Source: Vicinamibacteria bacterium | Lineage (GTDB): Bacteria > Acidobacteriota > Vicinamibacteria > Fen-336 > JAGNNV01 | NCBI GenBank assembly: GCA_016650185.1 | Contig: JAENWE010000049.1 | Coordinates: 1 to 11,015 of the forward strand | Direction of reading: 5' to 3' | Length of the DNA stretch: 11,015 bases | In this document: in pieces, positions 1 through 6,806 of the stretch | Position numbering within the stretch: position 1 is the stretch's first letter | Layout of the letters: every line of letters begins with the position of its first letter | Program-made: the position numbers and the translations under genes | The notes under the pieces: generated by a model | What the model was told of the DNA's origin: nothing | What the model saw: the letters and a program-made list of their open reading frames with translations, nothing else | Databases searched by the model: none

Positions 1-482
1 GCGAACTCGACGAGGGTGGAGAGATGCCGGCCAGGGTCTCCCAAGGGCCGAAAGCGGGTGAGAGGCAGCGAGAACAAACGCTCGCGCAGGAAGACGATCT
101 CATCGGCCCGGGAGAGAACCCGAAAATCGGCGGGCAGGCCGGCAGCAAAGCAATGCTCGCGCAGCATCCGATCGCCGAAGGCGTGGAAGGTGGCGATGAA
201 ACTCTCGGTGTAGCCGTAAGGTACCAACTGGTCGACGCGCTCGGACATTTCCCGCGCCGCCTTCTCGGTGAAGGTGAGGGCGAGGATTTCCTCCGGCCTC
301 GCTCGCTTCGTGGTGATCAGATGGGCGATGCGCCGGGTGAGAACCGTGGTTTTTCCGGTGCCCGCGCCCGCCACGATGAGCAACGGACCCTCGCCATGAA
401 GCACTGCGCCGCGCTGGGCCTCGTTCAGTCCCTGGAGGATGATCTCTTCGCGCGTGGGCGTTTCGGTTTCGATGTCCGCCAT
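1..482 (-). CDS. UvrD/PcrA-family superfamily 1 DNA helicase, N-terminal part (3' end outside window)
   Basis: This is the first 160 residues of an SF1A helicase, an enzyme family that unwinds DNA with ATP in repair and recombination. Visible motifs, in order, are a Q-motif (GLNEAQRAAV, Gln23), Walker A (AGAGTGKTT, residues 38-46, Lys44), motif Ia (LALTFTEKAAREM, 68-80) and motif Ib/Ic (TFHAFG, 98-103). The stretch after that (MLREHCFAAGLPADFRVLSR) resembles UvrD-like helicases that often carry a C-terminal PD-(D/E)XK nuclease. That part lies outside the window, so the subtype is open. The ATG at 482 has only a weak ribosome site (TTGAG). An in-frame GTG at 504-506 would add eight residues, with AGAGGGG about 13 nt upstream of it. 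The gene lies 57 bp downstream of dacB on the same strand and probably shares its transcript. The family is certain; exact orthology is not. Confidence 0.93.
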   Translation of the reverse strand, partial: MADIETETPTREEIILQGLNEAQRGAVLHGEGPLLIVAGAGTGKTTVLTRRIAHLITTKRARPEEILALTFTEKAAREMSERVDQLVPYGYTESFIATFHAFGDRMLREHCFAAGLPADFRVLSRADEIVFLRERLFSLPLTRFRPLGDPGRHLSTLVEF

Positions 483-539
483 GAACTCAAGAGTAGCCGG
501 GCCCACGGTTGGGGCGGGTCCCCTCTTTCGGATCGCCAG

Positions 540-2012
540 CTACCGAAGGCCGGCCAGAAGAGAACAGATCGCGTCCATGGCGTCCGTGGCTTCTTTGGAG
601 GGCCGGGTGTGGTGGTTCACAATGATCGAAAACGCCAGGTGGCGGCCTGAGGTGGAATCGACATAGCCGGCGAGAGCGTTCACGTGTGCGATGGAACCGG
701 TCTTGGCGAAAACTCGTCCCTCCGCCTCGGTTCCCTTCATCCGGCGCTTTAAGGTTCCGTCGGTTCCCCCGATCGGCAGCGAATCCTTGAACGCCTTGGC
801 CAGGGGATGCGTCGCCATGGCTACCAGAAGATCCACTTCAGCGCGCGCGGTCACCAGGGCCGACCGCGACAAGCCCGACCCGTCATACATCGCGGTTCCC
901 TCGGAGCGAACCCCCAGTCGTTTCAAAAAGAGGGCCAGCCCGCGCAGGCTGGCTTCGACCGACGCGTCCTTGAAAACGCCCAGGCCCAGACGGCGCAGCA
1001 GGACTTCGGCGTGCAGGTTCTGGCTTTCCTTGTTGACGATCCTGATCTGTTCCGCGACCTCGGGCCCACGGACGGAGGCCAGAGGCCTGAGGGACTCGGG
1101 CAATGGATCTCTCGAGATCCGCGCCCCGTCTCGGACGATCACGCCGCGCCGAGCGAGCGCCTCCGCGAAAAGCGTGGTCGCGAAGAGGCTCGGTTCCGGA
1201 GCGGCCACCGCCCCGGTCCACGCCGCTCCGAGCCGGGGCAGCGTACCCTCGATGATCACGTGGCGGGATCCGAGGGCCCGCGACAGGGAGATGCTGGCCC
1301 TGCTGCCCTCGGCCGAAGTCCGGGTTCGGTTCTCAACGTCGATGAAGGCGGTGAGAGGTTCCACGGTCAGTAGCGTCGGCTCGCCCTCCCGTTCTCCTGG
1401 TCCGAGGCGAAGGCGAAGCGCGCCATCAAAGGCGGTCAGGGATGAAACTGTGGCGCCGTAGGACCATAGGAGGTCGTCGGCTGTCCAGTTCTCGGGAATC
1501 GCCTGGTCGGTGAAAAGACCGTCGTAGCCGATGAGCCGTCCTTCAATCCTGGTGATGCCCGCATCGTGAATGTCGTTCGCGAGCTGATCGAAAGGACCCT
1601 TTCCACCCCGCCACTCCGATCGGTCGGACAGGTTCGGGTCGCCCCGGCCGATGAGATACACATCACCCAGAACGCGGCCGAAGGCGTCGAGGCGGCCCGC
1701 CGTTTCGACGGAGGTCGGGGCGGGCACGGTCCCCTGACCCTCCGCATCCAGGAGAGCCGCGGTGGTGAAAAGCTTCATCGTGGACGCGGGCTTTACGTTG
1801 AGGGTCGCGTTTCGTTCGAACACCACGCGCCCGGTCTCTAGATCCCTGATATCGATGGCCACCGTGGCCGGCCCGAACACCTCGCGTTTCAGGATCTCAT
1901 TGATGGCTTGGGTCAGGTGATCGGGGGCCTTCGCCATCGCCTCAGGGGCCGGGTTGAGCACGGACGCGCACAAAAGGGCGCCGCCGAACGCGGCTCGGAG
2001 AGTTCGCTTCAT
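540..2012 (-). CDS. dacB: D-alanyl-D-alanine carboxypeptidase/endopeptidase (PBP4, peptidase family S13)
   Basis: This is a 490-residue periplasmic serine peptidase that trims or opens D-Ala cross-bridges in peptidoglycan. Its length is close to that of E. coli PBP4 (477 aa). All three penicillin-binding motifs are present: SxxK as S77-T-M-K80 with the nucleophile Ser77, SxN as S330-Q-N332, and KTG as K437-T-G439. The long gap between SxxK and SxN is the insertion typical of the S13 family. IGRGDPNLSD (121-130) is another family-typical stretch. An N-terminal signal peptide runs over about residues 1-27, with a likely cut after AMA; the Cys at 15 is not in a good lipobox. The ATG overlaps the plsC stop as ATGA. 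It also has a strong GAGGTGG ribosome site about 8 nt upstream, inside plsC, so translation is probably coupled. Whether carboxypeptidase or endopeptidase activity dominates cannot be told from sequence. Confidence 0.95.
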   Translation of the reverse strand: MKRTLRAAFGGALLCASVLNPAPEAMAKAPDHLTQAINEILKREVFGPATVAIDIRDLETGRVVFERNATLNVKPASTMKLFTTAALLDAEGQGTVPAPTSVETAGRLDAFGRVLGDVYLIGRGDPNLSDRSEWRGGKGPFDQLANDIHDAGITRIEGRLIGYDGLFTDQAIPENWTADDLLWSYGATVSSLTAFDGALRLRLGPGEREGEPTLLTVEPLTAFIDVENRTRTSAEGSRASISLSRALGSRHVIIEGTLPRLGAAWTGAVAAPEPSLFATTLFAEALARRGVIVRDGARISRDPLPESLRPLASVRGPEVAEQIRIVNKESQNLHAEVLLRRLGLGVFKDASVEASLRGLALFLKRLGVRSEGTAMYDGSGLSRSALVTARAEVDLLVAMATHPLAKAFKDSLPIGGTDGTLKRRMKGTEAEGRVFAKTGSIAHVNALAGYVDSTSGRHLAFSIIVNHHTRPSKEATDAMDAICSLLAGLR

Positions 2013-2701
2013 GTCCTGTCCACCTCGTCCCTGATCACGGCTTCGGCCCGGGTGGCGATCGCCTCCAGGGGGTCCGCCCCCTCCTCGATTTCAAGGGCTT
2101 CGTGAATTTTCACCCGCACCTGGCCGGGAGTGATGCGCCCCCGTCTGACCACGTCCTTCAACCCGAGAAGACTCACGGGCACCACCGGCGCTCCGGCTTC
2201 CATGGCCAGCTTGAAACTGCCACGTTTGAAAGAACCCATGGACTCGTCACCGCTTCTCGTGCCCTCCGGGAAAAGGGCAACCGACACGCCGTTCCTGATC
2301 CGCCGGGCCGCGGCGCCCAGGCTTCGACGCGCGCTGAATGCTCTGGAGCGGTCGATGGGGACGTGTCGGCCGGCCACCAGGAAGAGTCCCAGGAGAGGCA
2401 CATAGAAAAGAGAGCTCTTGTAGACGATCCGAAACGGCCGGGGAAGAGCAAGAAACAGGATGGGAATATCGAGCGCACTGACATGGTTCGACACAAAGAC
2501 CACCGGACCTTCGGGCAGTGGAGCCAGCTGTTCCAGAGTGATCTGGACACCCGCGGCCCCCAGGATGGCTTTGGCCCAGACCCTGGCGACCGCGAAGCCT
2601 ATGGCGCCGTCCCTTCGAAACGGCCAGGCCAGGATGCCGATGGGCGCCAGAACCAGATTGCCGAGGAAGGCGGCGACTATGGCGAGCCACAGTCGAATCA
2701 A
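2009..2701 (-). CDS. plsC: 1-acyl-sn-glycerol-3-phosphate acyltransferase (lysophosphatidate acyltransferase)
   Basis: This 230-residue membrane-associated PlsC-family acyltransferase would transfer an acyl chain to the sn-2 position of lysophosphatidic acid, making phosphatidic acid for membrane lipids. The catalytic HX4D motif is H73-VSAL-D78 in SNHVSALDIP. Block II is K95-SSL...P102...G105...GRHVPIDR (111-118). The glycerol-phosphate-binding block is FPEGTRS (144-150). Block IV is APVVPVSLLG (171-180). Residues 1-30 form a hydrophobic N-terminal anchor. The start is a TTG: in the gap to the upstream PIN-TRAM gene, whose TAG stop (2741-2743) is in this same frame, there is no ATG or GTG in frame, and no good ribosome site is visible. 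It follows that gene by 39 bp and overlaps dacB by 4 bp. A related acyltransferase using other acceptors (for example an ornithine or hopanoid lipid) is possible but less likely. Confidence 0.93.
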   Translation of the reverse strand: MIRLWLAIVAAFLGNLVLAPIGILAWPFRRDGAIGFAVARVWAKAILGAAGVQITLEQLAPLPEGPVVFVSNHVSALDIPILFLALPRPFRIVYKSSLFYVPLLGLFLVAGRHVPIDRSRAFSARRSLGAAARRIRNGVSVALFPEGTRSGDESMGSFKRGSFKLAMEAGAPVVPVSLLGLKDVVRRGRITPGQVRVKIHEALEIEEGADPLEAIATRAEAVIRDEVDRT

Positions 2702-2740
2702 AGAGAGGCGATCCGATCCACCGAGGCGAATGCTTCGGAC

Positions 2741-3895
2741 CTATTCGACCCGGTTCGAAGTTCCGTTCGCGAGTGCTGGAAGAGCCTCGGCGGTCTGTCG
2801 TGCGGCGAGCGGGACCTCTTCGGTGTCCTTGGTGGAAGCACTCAGGTCGGCGCCGTTTCGCGCCTCGCTCCTTCGCAGAAGGGGTTTCGTGTCCTTCCGG
2901 GAGAGGTCATCGGATGGCGCCTCCGGCCAGCGGACGAAGATCATCTTGCCGGCGGCGGTCTGGAGAACGGTGGTGACGTTGACGTCGATGGTTCGCCCGA
3001 GCGCCTTACGACCCCCCTCCACCACCACCATGGTCCCGTCGTCGAGGTAGCCGACGCCCTGGCCGTGCTCCTTTCCTTCTTTGCTGACGAAGACCCGCAT
3101 GGGCTCGCCGGGCAACACCAGCGGCCGCAGGCAGTTCGCGAGGTCGTTGATATTGAGGATCTTCACGCCTCGCAGCTGCGCGACTTTGTTCAGGTTGAAA
3201 TCGTTCGTGACGATCTTGCCTTCCATGCGGATCGCCAGCTCGATCAGTTTCAGGTCGACCTCTTTCACTTCGGGGAAGTCGGTGTCGACGATCTGAATGG
3301 CTATCACCGGATTCTTCTGGATGCGCTGAAGCATGTCCAGGCCGCGACGTCCCCGGTTCCGCTTCAAAGGATCGGACGAGTCCGCTACCTGCTGAAGCTC
3401 GACGAGAACGAACTGAGGGATCACCAGCGGGCCTTCCATGAAGCCGGCGTCGGCAATCTCCGCGATACGACCGTCGATGATTACCGACGTGTCCAGGATC
3501 TTCGGGGTGAGCGCAGCCGCGAGCGTGTCGGCCTGGGCTTCCCAGTCGGCCCTCAAACGCGACAGGGAGAACCGGCTGGCATGTCGTGCGCCGGTGGAGA
3601 GGCCGATCCAACCAAGACCCACGGCGAGCGCCACTCGGCCCGCGGTCTCCAGGGCAAGGCCTCCGGACGAAAGAGCGCTTCCCGAAAGCAATGCGAGCAC
3701 GAGACCCACCAGAAGCCCGAAGGTTCCCGCAAGCACCTGTCGCGGCGCGCTCCGGCCCACCGCCGTTTCGAGGCCGAGGACGACGCCAAAGACGGCCACG
3801 CCCAACAGCGCCCCCAGGATCGGTGAGGGAGCTGCCCAGTACCCAGCCACGGCCAAGATCGCGAGGACCAGGAGACGGCCAAACCCTGTCAGCAT
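2741..3895 (-). CDS. PIN-TRAM domain integral membrane protein (YacL-like)
   Basis: This protein has 384 residues when started at the ATG at 3893-3895. Four hydrophobic segments (about 5-22, 26-46, 54-72 and 85-101) are followed by a linker. A PIN nuclease-fold domain then starts at LDTSVIIDGRI (Asp135, Asp141) and includes Glu166 (VLVELQQV), Asp214 and TNDFN (Asp232), the usual acidic metal-binding set. A TRAM RNA-binding domain follows (about 262-322). The tail (about 323-384) is polar and variable. This is the architecture of Bacillus YacL and other bacterial PIN-TRAM proteins. Their role is poorly known, but a membrane-tethered RNA nuclease is the usual guess. The frame stays open to 4033, but that would overlap the divergent aminotransferase. 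The first hydrophobic helix and a weak TAGG about 10 nt upstream favour 3895. It is first in the plsC-dacB-helicase cluster. Confidence 0.92.
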   Translation of the reverse strand: MLTGFGRLLVLAILAVAGYWAAPSPILGALLGVAVFGVVLGLETAVGRSAPRQVLAGTFGLLVGLVLALLSGSALSSGGLALETAGRVALAVGLGWIGLSTGARHASRFSLSRLRADWEAQADTLAAALTPKILDTSVIIDGRIAEIADAGFMEGPLVIPQFVLVELQQVADSSDPLKRNRGRRGLDMLQRIQKNPVIAIQIVDTDFPEVKEVDLKLIELAIRMEGKIVTNDFNLNKVAQLRGVKILNINDLANCLRPLVLPGEPMRVFVSKEGKEHGQGVGYLDDGTMVVVEGGRKALGRTIDVNVTTVLQTAAGKMIFVRWPEAPSDDLSRKDTKPLLRRSEARNGADLSASTKDTEEVPLAARQTAEALPALANGTSNRVE

Positions 3896-3920
3896 TTTGA
3901 TAAGACCTAGAATGAGAACG

Positions 3921-3938
3921 GTTCGGAGGATACCGAAC
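3921..3938. promoter_or_regulatory. Inverted repeat in the divergent intergenic region (possible operator)
   Basis: The 98-bp spacer between the divergent PIN-TRAM (minus) and aminotransferase (plus) genes contains a perfect inverted repeat, GTTCGG-AGGATA-CCGAAC. Its size and position fit a dimeric regulator site controlling one or both genes, or a short hairpin in the PIN-TRAM leader. No convincing -35/-10 pair was found in the spacer on either strand. The regulatory role is inference from position and symmetry. Confidence 0.35.
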
Positions 3939-3993
3939 GCGCGGAATGCGCCCGAGTTTATGAGAAAAACCCCAGAGCGTGGAGGTCGTGAAC

Positions 3994-5190
3994 GTGCCCA
4001 ATGTTTCTGCAAGGGGTTTGGCCCTGCCCCCATCGCCCATCCGAAAGCTGGCTCCCTACGCCGAGGCGGCTCGGGCCCGTGGCGTCAAGGTGTTCCACCT
4101 GAACATCGGTCAGCCCGACCTCGAAACCCCGAAGGTCATGCGCGACCGCCTGAAATCACTGGATCCGGTGATCGCTTACTCTCCCTCCGCGGGCACGCCG
4201 CAGTATCTTTCGGCCCTGTCCGGCTACTACGCGTCGCTCGGCCTCAAGATCGAAGCGACCAACCTCGTCGCCACCACCGGAGGCAGCGAGGCTGTCTTGT
4301 TCGCTTTCCTCTGCCTGGCCGAGGTGGGCGACGAAGTGATCGTAGCCGAGCCCTTCTATACGAACTACAGCTCGTTCGCGGCCATGACCGGCGTGACTCT
4401 GGTGCCCGTTCAATGTCGCGGCGAGGAAGGCTTCCACCTGCCTGCGATAGAGGCCTTCGAGGCGGTCCTGACCAGGCGCACGCGCTTCGTTCTCCTTTGT
4501 AACCCCAATAACCCGACAGGTACCGTCTATTCACGGGAAGAGACTCAGCGGGTCGCCGATTTTTGTCGCGACCACGATCTGTTCCTCGTTTCCGACGAGG
4601 TCTATCGGGAGTTCGTCTACGACGGCCTGGTGGCCACCTCCGCGCTTGACCTCGAAGGCTGCGAGGATCGCGTGGTCGTGGTCGACTCGCTCTCGAAACG
4701 GTTCAGCGCCTGCGGGATTCGTCTCGGCTGTTTCGTGTCGAGAAACTCAGACGTGATCGCCGCGGTGACACGCGCGGCCCAGGGCCGGCTGTCTCCGCCC
4801 GGGCTCGCGCAGGTTCTCGCCCTCGGCATGTCGGAGATCGGTCCGGATTACTACGCGAGCGTCCGCGCCGAGTATCAGAAGCGTCGCGACGTCATCTTTG
4901 AAGAACTGTCCAGGCTGAAGGACGTCTTCCTGCAAAAGCCGGAGGGCGCTTTCTACGTGGTGGCCCGGCTCCCGGTAAAGGACAGCGATGATTTTGCCCG
5001 TTTCCTGCTCGAGGGTTTCTCCTTCGAAGGCGAAACCGTAATGGTGGCCCCGGCCGCCGGGTTCTATTCGACGCCCGGCCTCGGCGGCAATGAAGTGAGA
5101 CTGGCCTACGTCCTCAATTGTGAGGACCTGCGCCGATCGATCCGGATTCTTGGCGAAGGGCTCACCGCCTACTTGAAGCGTGAGGCTTGA
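3994..5190 (+). CDS. PLP-dependent class I/II aminotransferase (aspartate-aminotransferase fold)
   Basis: This 398-residue fold-type I PLP enzyme would move an amino group between an amino acid and a 2-oxo acid in the cytosol. Diagnostic features are LNIGQPD near the N-terminus, TTGGSEAV in the cofactor phosphate region, CNPNNPTGTVYS with Asn170, SDEVYREFVYDG with Asp201 and Tyr204, DSLSKRFSACGIRLG with the Schiff-base Lys235 and phosphate-binding Arg243, and NEVRLAYVLN with the substrate carboxylate Arg369. Length is normal for the family. The start is set by a GGAGG at 3981-3985, eight bases before the GTG at 3994. Upstream in-frame GTGs at 3979 and 3988 would overlap that site or sit too close to it. 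The substrate cannot be named: aspartate, alanine or aromatic amino acids are all possible. No biosynthetic neighbours help. It is divergent from the PIN-TRAM gene and 76 bp upstream of the TMEM43 gene. Confidence 0.93.
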   Translation: MPNVSARGLALPPSPIRKLAPYAEAARARGVKVFHLNIGQPDLETPKVMRDRLKSLDPVIAYSPSAGTPQYLSALSGYYASLGLKIEATNLVATTGGSEAVLFAFLCLAEVGDEVIVAEPFYTNYSSFAAMTGVTLVPVQCRGEEGFHLPAIEAFEAVLTRRTRFVLLCNPNNPTGTVYSREETQRVADFCRDHDLFLVSDEVYREFVYDGLVATSALDLEGCEDRVVVVDSLSKRFSACGIRLGCFVSRNSDVIAAVTRAAQGRLSPPGLAQVLALGMSEIGPDYYASVRAEYQKRRDVIFEELSRLKDVFLQKPEGAFYVVARLPVKDSDDFARFLLEGFSFEGETVMVAPAAGFYSTPGLGGNEVRLAYVLNCEDLRRSIRILGEGLTAYLKREA

Positions 5191-5213
5191 CGGAGTCCCG
5201 TCGGGACTACAAT
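5187..5213 (+). promoter_or_regulatory. Putative promoter of the TMEM43-family gene with a palindromic spacer
   Basis: TTGACG (5187-5192, overlapping the aminotransferase stop codon) and TACAAT (5208-5213) each match five of six bases of the sigma-70 boxes. The spacer is 15 bp, shorter than the usual 17. A perfect palindrome, AGTCCCG-T-CGGGACT (5194-5208), fills that spacer and could be an operator. A second hairpin, GCCCG-TTTTT-CGGGC (5220-5234), lies where transcription would begin. Neither hairpin has a following T-run, so they are poor intrinsic terminators. The short spacer keeps confidence low. Confidence 0.35.
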
Positions 5214-5266
5214 GCCTTCGCCCGTTTTTCGGGCTCGTCCCTTTCCGGACCTGATGGAGGTGCGTC

Positions 5267-6448
5267 ATGGCTGATCAATTCACGGAAGTCACGACTCAGG
5301 GTTGGATGAGTCGTCTGGGTGGCGCCATCAAGGGCGTCCTCGCCGGCGTCTTCTTGTTCCTTGTTTCGTTCCCCCTGTTGTGGTGGAACGAAGGGCGCGC
5401 GGTTCAGACATACCGAAGCCTCCAGGAGGGCCGAGGGGCGGTGGTGACGGTGAAGGCCGACCCGCCCGATCCGGCGAATGACCAGAGGCTGGTTCATGTG
5501 AGCGGTCTGGCCACGACCAGCGAGACTTTGGGCGACCCCTTGCTCGGGGTGTCCGCTCAGGCCATCCGCCTGACCCGCAAGGCGGAGACATTTCAGTGGA
5601 CCGAAGACGAGAAAAGCGAGAAACGCAAGAAGGTCGGCGGTTCCGAGGAAACGGTGACGACCTACAGCTACTTGAAGAAATGGCAGGAGGGTCTGGTCGC
5701 CTCCGATTCCTTCAAGGATCCCTCAGGCCACGCGAATCCGCCCAGTCTGCGGATCGAGAGCGCGTCCTGGCAGGCGAGCGATGTCCGGCTCGGGGGGTTC
5801 CAGCTTTCAGACCAGCTGGCCTCCAGGATTTCCCGCACGGAGACCGTTCCGGTATCCCAGGAAGCGATCGATCGTCTCCCCGGGGCGCTGCATGTCCAGG
5901 CGCGACTGAACGACCTGGGCATCTACATCGGCGCCGATCCCGGGGCGCCCGAGGTTGGAGACATCCGGGTGACCTTCAGCAAAGTGCCGCCCGCGGACGT
6001 GAGCATCGTCGCCCAACAGACGGGCAGCAGGCTTGGCCCATTCCAGACCCAGGCCGGCGATCAACTCGAGATGCTGGAGGCCGGCATCGTCTCTCCCGAC
6101 AGCATGTTCGCGAGCGCCGAGCAATCCAACACGATGCTGACCTGGGGCCTGCGTGTGCTGGGCTTCTTCCTGATGATGATGGGCCTGCTGCTCGTGATGC
6201 GCCCGCTGCGGGTGCTGGCCGATGTCGTGCCCTTCGTCGGCACTTTGGCCGGCATCGGCCTCGGGTTGATTGCCTTCACCGTGGCCACACCCCTCACCCT
6301 CCTCACCATCGCGCTGGCCTGGATTGCCCACCGTCCGCTTCTCGGCATCGGCCTGCTGATTCTGTGCGGGGTGACCTTCGCCTTTCTGGCCATGCGGGTG
6401 CAGAAGCGCCGCGCATCCCTGGCGCCGGCACTGGCGTCGGCGAGGTGA
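5267..6448 (+). CDS. TMEM43 (LUMA) family membrane protein
   Basis: This 393-residue protein has the layout of the TMEM43 family, whose human member is a nuclear-envelope/ER protein linked to cardiomyopathy. One N-terminal membrane helix (about 20-39) ends in the characteristic FPLLWWNEGRAV. A large soluble domain (about 45-288) follows. The C-terminal hydrophobic block (about 291-376) contains LLLVMRPLRVLADVVPFVG, a glycine-rich GIGLGLIAF stretch and AWIAHRPLLGIGLL, all family signatures. The soluble domain would lie in the periplasm if both ends face the cytoplasm. It carries a short charged insertion rich in Lys and Glu (DEKSEKRKK, 114-122). The function of bacterial members is not established. 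The ATG has an ideal ribosome site, GGAGG at 5256-5260, six bases upstream. It lies 76 bp after the aminotransferase and probably has its own promoter. The family call is firm; no role is inferred. Confidence 0.9.
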   Translation: MADQFTEVTTQGWMSRLGGAIKGVLAGVFLFLVSFPLLWWNEGRAVQTYRSLQEGRGAVVTVKADPPDPANDQRLVHVSGLATTSETLGDPLLGVSAQAIRLTRKAETFQWTEDEKSEKRKKVGGSEETVTTYSYLKKWQEGLVASDSFKDPSGHANPPSLRIESASWQASDVRLGGFQLSDQLASRISRTETVPVSQEAIDRLPGALHVQARLNDLGIYIGADPGAPEVGDIRVTFSKVPPADVSIVAQQTGSRLGPFQTQAGDQLEMLEAGIVSPDSMFASAEQSNTMLTWGLRVLGFFLMMMGLLLVMRPLRVLADVVPFVGTLAGIGLGLIAFTVATPLTLLTIALAWIAHRPLLGIGLLILCGVTFAFLAMRVQKRRASLAPALASAR

Positions 6449-6454
6449 TCGGAC

Positions 6455-6469
6455 ACCCGCGGAGCGGGT
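6455..6469. repeat. Hairpin with GGA triloop, copy 1
   Basis: A perfect 6-bp inverted repeat, ACCCGC-GGA-GCGGGT, starts six bases after the TMEM43 stop codon. There is no T-run on either side, so it is not a typical intrinsic terminator. It could stabilise the 3' end of the mRNA. It resembles copy 2 at 6504-6520, sharing the core CGC-GGA-GCG. Confidence 0.55.
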
Positions 6470-6503
6470 CAAGGCCCTCGCCACGGTTGAGTGATCGAGA
6501 CGT

Positions 6504-6520
6504 CATGCGCGGAGCGCATG
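6504..6520. repeat. Hairpin with GGA triloop, copy 2
   Basis: A perfect 7-bp inverted repeat, CATGCGC-GGA-GCGCATG, flanked by two copies of GATCGAG. It lies 14 bp beyond the 3' end of tRNA-Asp on the opposite strand. It has the same GGA (TCC on the minus strand) triloop as the hairpin at 6455-6469. It could belong to the 3' region of the TMEM43 transcript or to the tRNA trailer. Confidence 0.55.
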
Positions 6521-6534
6521 GAAGGATCGAGGAG

Positions 6535-6611
<77 letters not shown>

Positions 6612-6666
6612 GCGTGAACGGCGGAGTCTACCAGATCGAATCAGGCGCGAAGCCCTGGCGACGCCT

Positions 6667-6694
6667 CGAGGGGACCCCCTCGCCGCTTTGTTTT
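6667..6694 (+). terminator. Possible plus-strand intrinsic terminator between the tRNA genes
   Basis: The inverted repeat CGAGGGG-AC-CCCCTCG (6667-6682) is followed four bases later by the T-rich stretch TTTGTTTT (6687-6694). On the plus strand this looks like a weak intrinsic terminator that could stop read-through from the TMEM43 gene. On the minus strand it would be a hairpin in the spacer just after tRNA-Val. The tight loop and the gap before the T-tract lower confidence. Confidence 0.35.
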
Positions 6695-6768
6695 GGTGGG
6701 CGGTGCAGGATTCGAACCTGCGACCTGCGGCGTGTAAAGCCGACGCTCCACCGCTGAGCTAACCGCCC
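6694..6768 (-). tRNA. trnV: tRNA-Val (anticodon UAC), CCA encoded
   Basis: A 75-nt cloverleaf reads on the minus strand. The acceptor stem is GGGCGGT/ACCGCCC, followed by TA and the D-stem GCTC/GAGC. The anticodon loop is TTTACAC, with anticodon TAC at plus 6734-6736. The variable loop is AGGTC and the T-arm is GCAGG-TTCGAAT-CCTGC. The discriminator is A and CCA is encoded at 6694-6696. The anticodon stem is TCGGC/GCCGC, so its outermost pair (27-43) is a T-C mismatch; the other four pairs are intact. The tRNA should still be functional. It lies 38 bp downstream of the stop codon of the transporter-like gene on the same strand. Confidence 0.95.
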
Positions 6769-6806
6769 CCAGGAAGGGACAAGAAGTCTAGCAGTCCAAG
6801 AGTCGA

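Noticed and set aside
1955..1970. Possible lipobox cysteine (LLC-A) in the DacB signal peptide
   Set aside because: Position -1 is Leu rather than Gly, Ala or Ser, and a normal AMA cleavage site follows at residue 27.
2102..3826. 574-codon plus-strand open frame antisense to plsC and the PIN-TRAM gene
   Set aside because: It is rich in Gly, Arg, His and Gln with no recognisable domain, and it lies opposite two genes with clear catalytic motifs. Long antisense frames like this are expected in GC-rich coding DNA.
2741..3895. PIN domain as a VapC-type toxin of a toxin-antitoxin pair
   Set aside because: The protein has four membrane segments and a TRAM domain, and no small antitoxin gene is adjacent. 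This is the YacL-type architecture, not VapC.
3006..4040. 344-codon minus-strand frame overlapping the PIN-TRAM gene
   Set aside because: It is an Arg/Gly/Pro-rich shifted reading of the PIN-TRAM gene without any motif.
3438..4502. 354-codon plus-strand frame spanning the divergent spacer
   Set aside because: It crosses the antisense of PIN-TRAM and a shifted frame of the aminotransferase, and its composition is Arg/Pro-rich noise.
5194..5234. The hairpins after the aminotransferase stop as an intrinsic terminator
   Set aside because: Neither stem is followed by a T-run; the only T-run is inside a loop.
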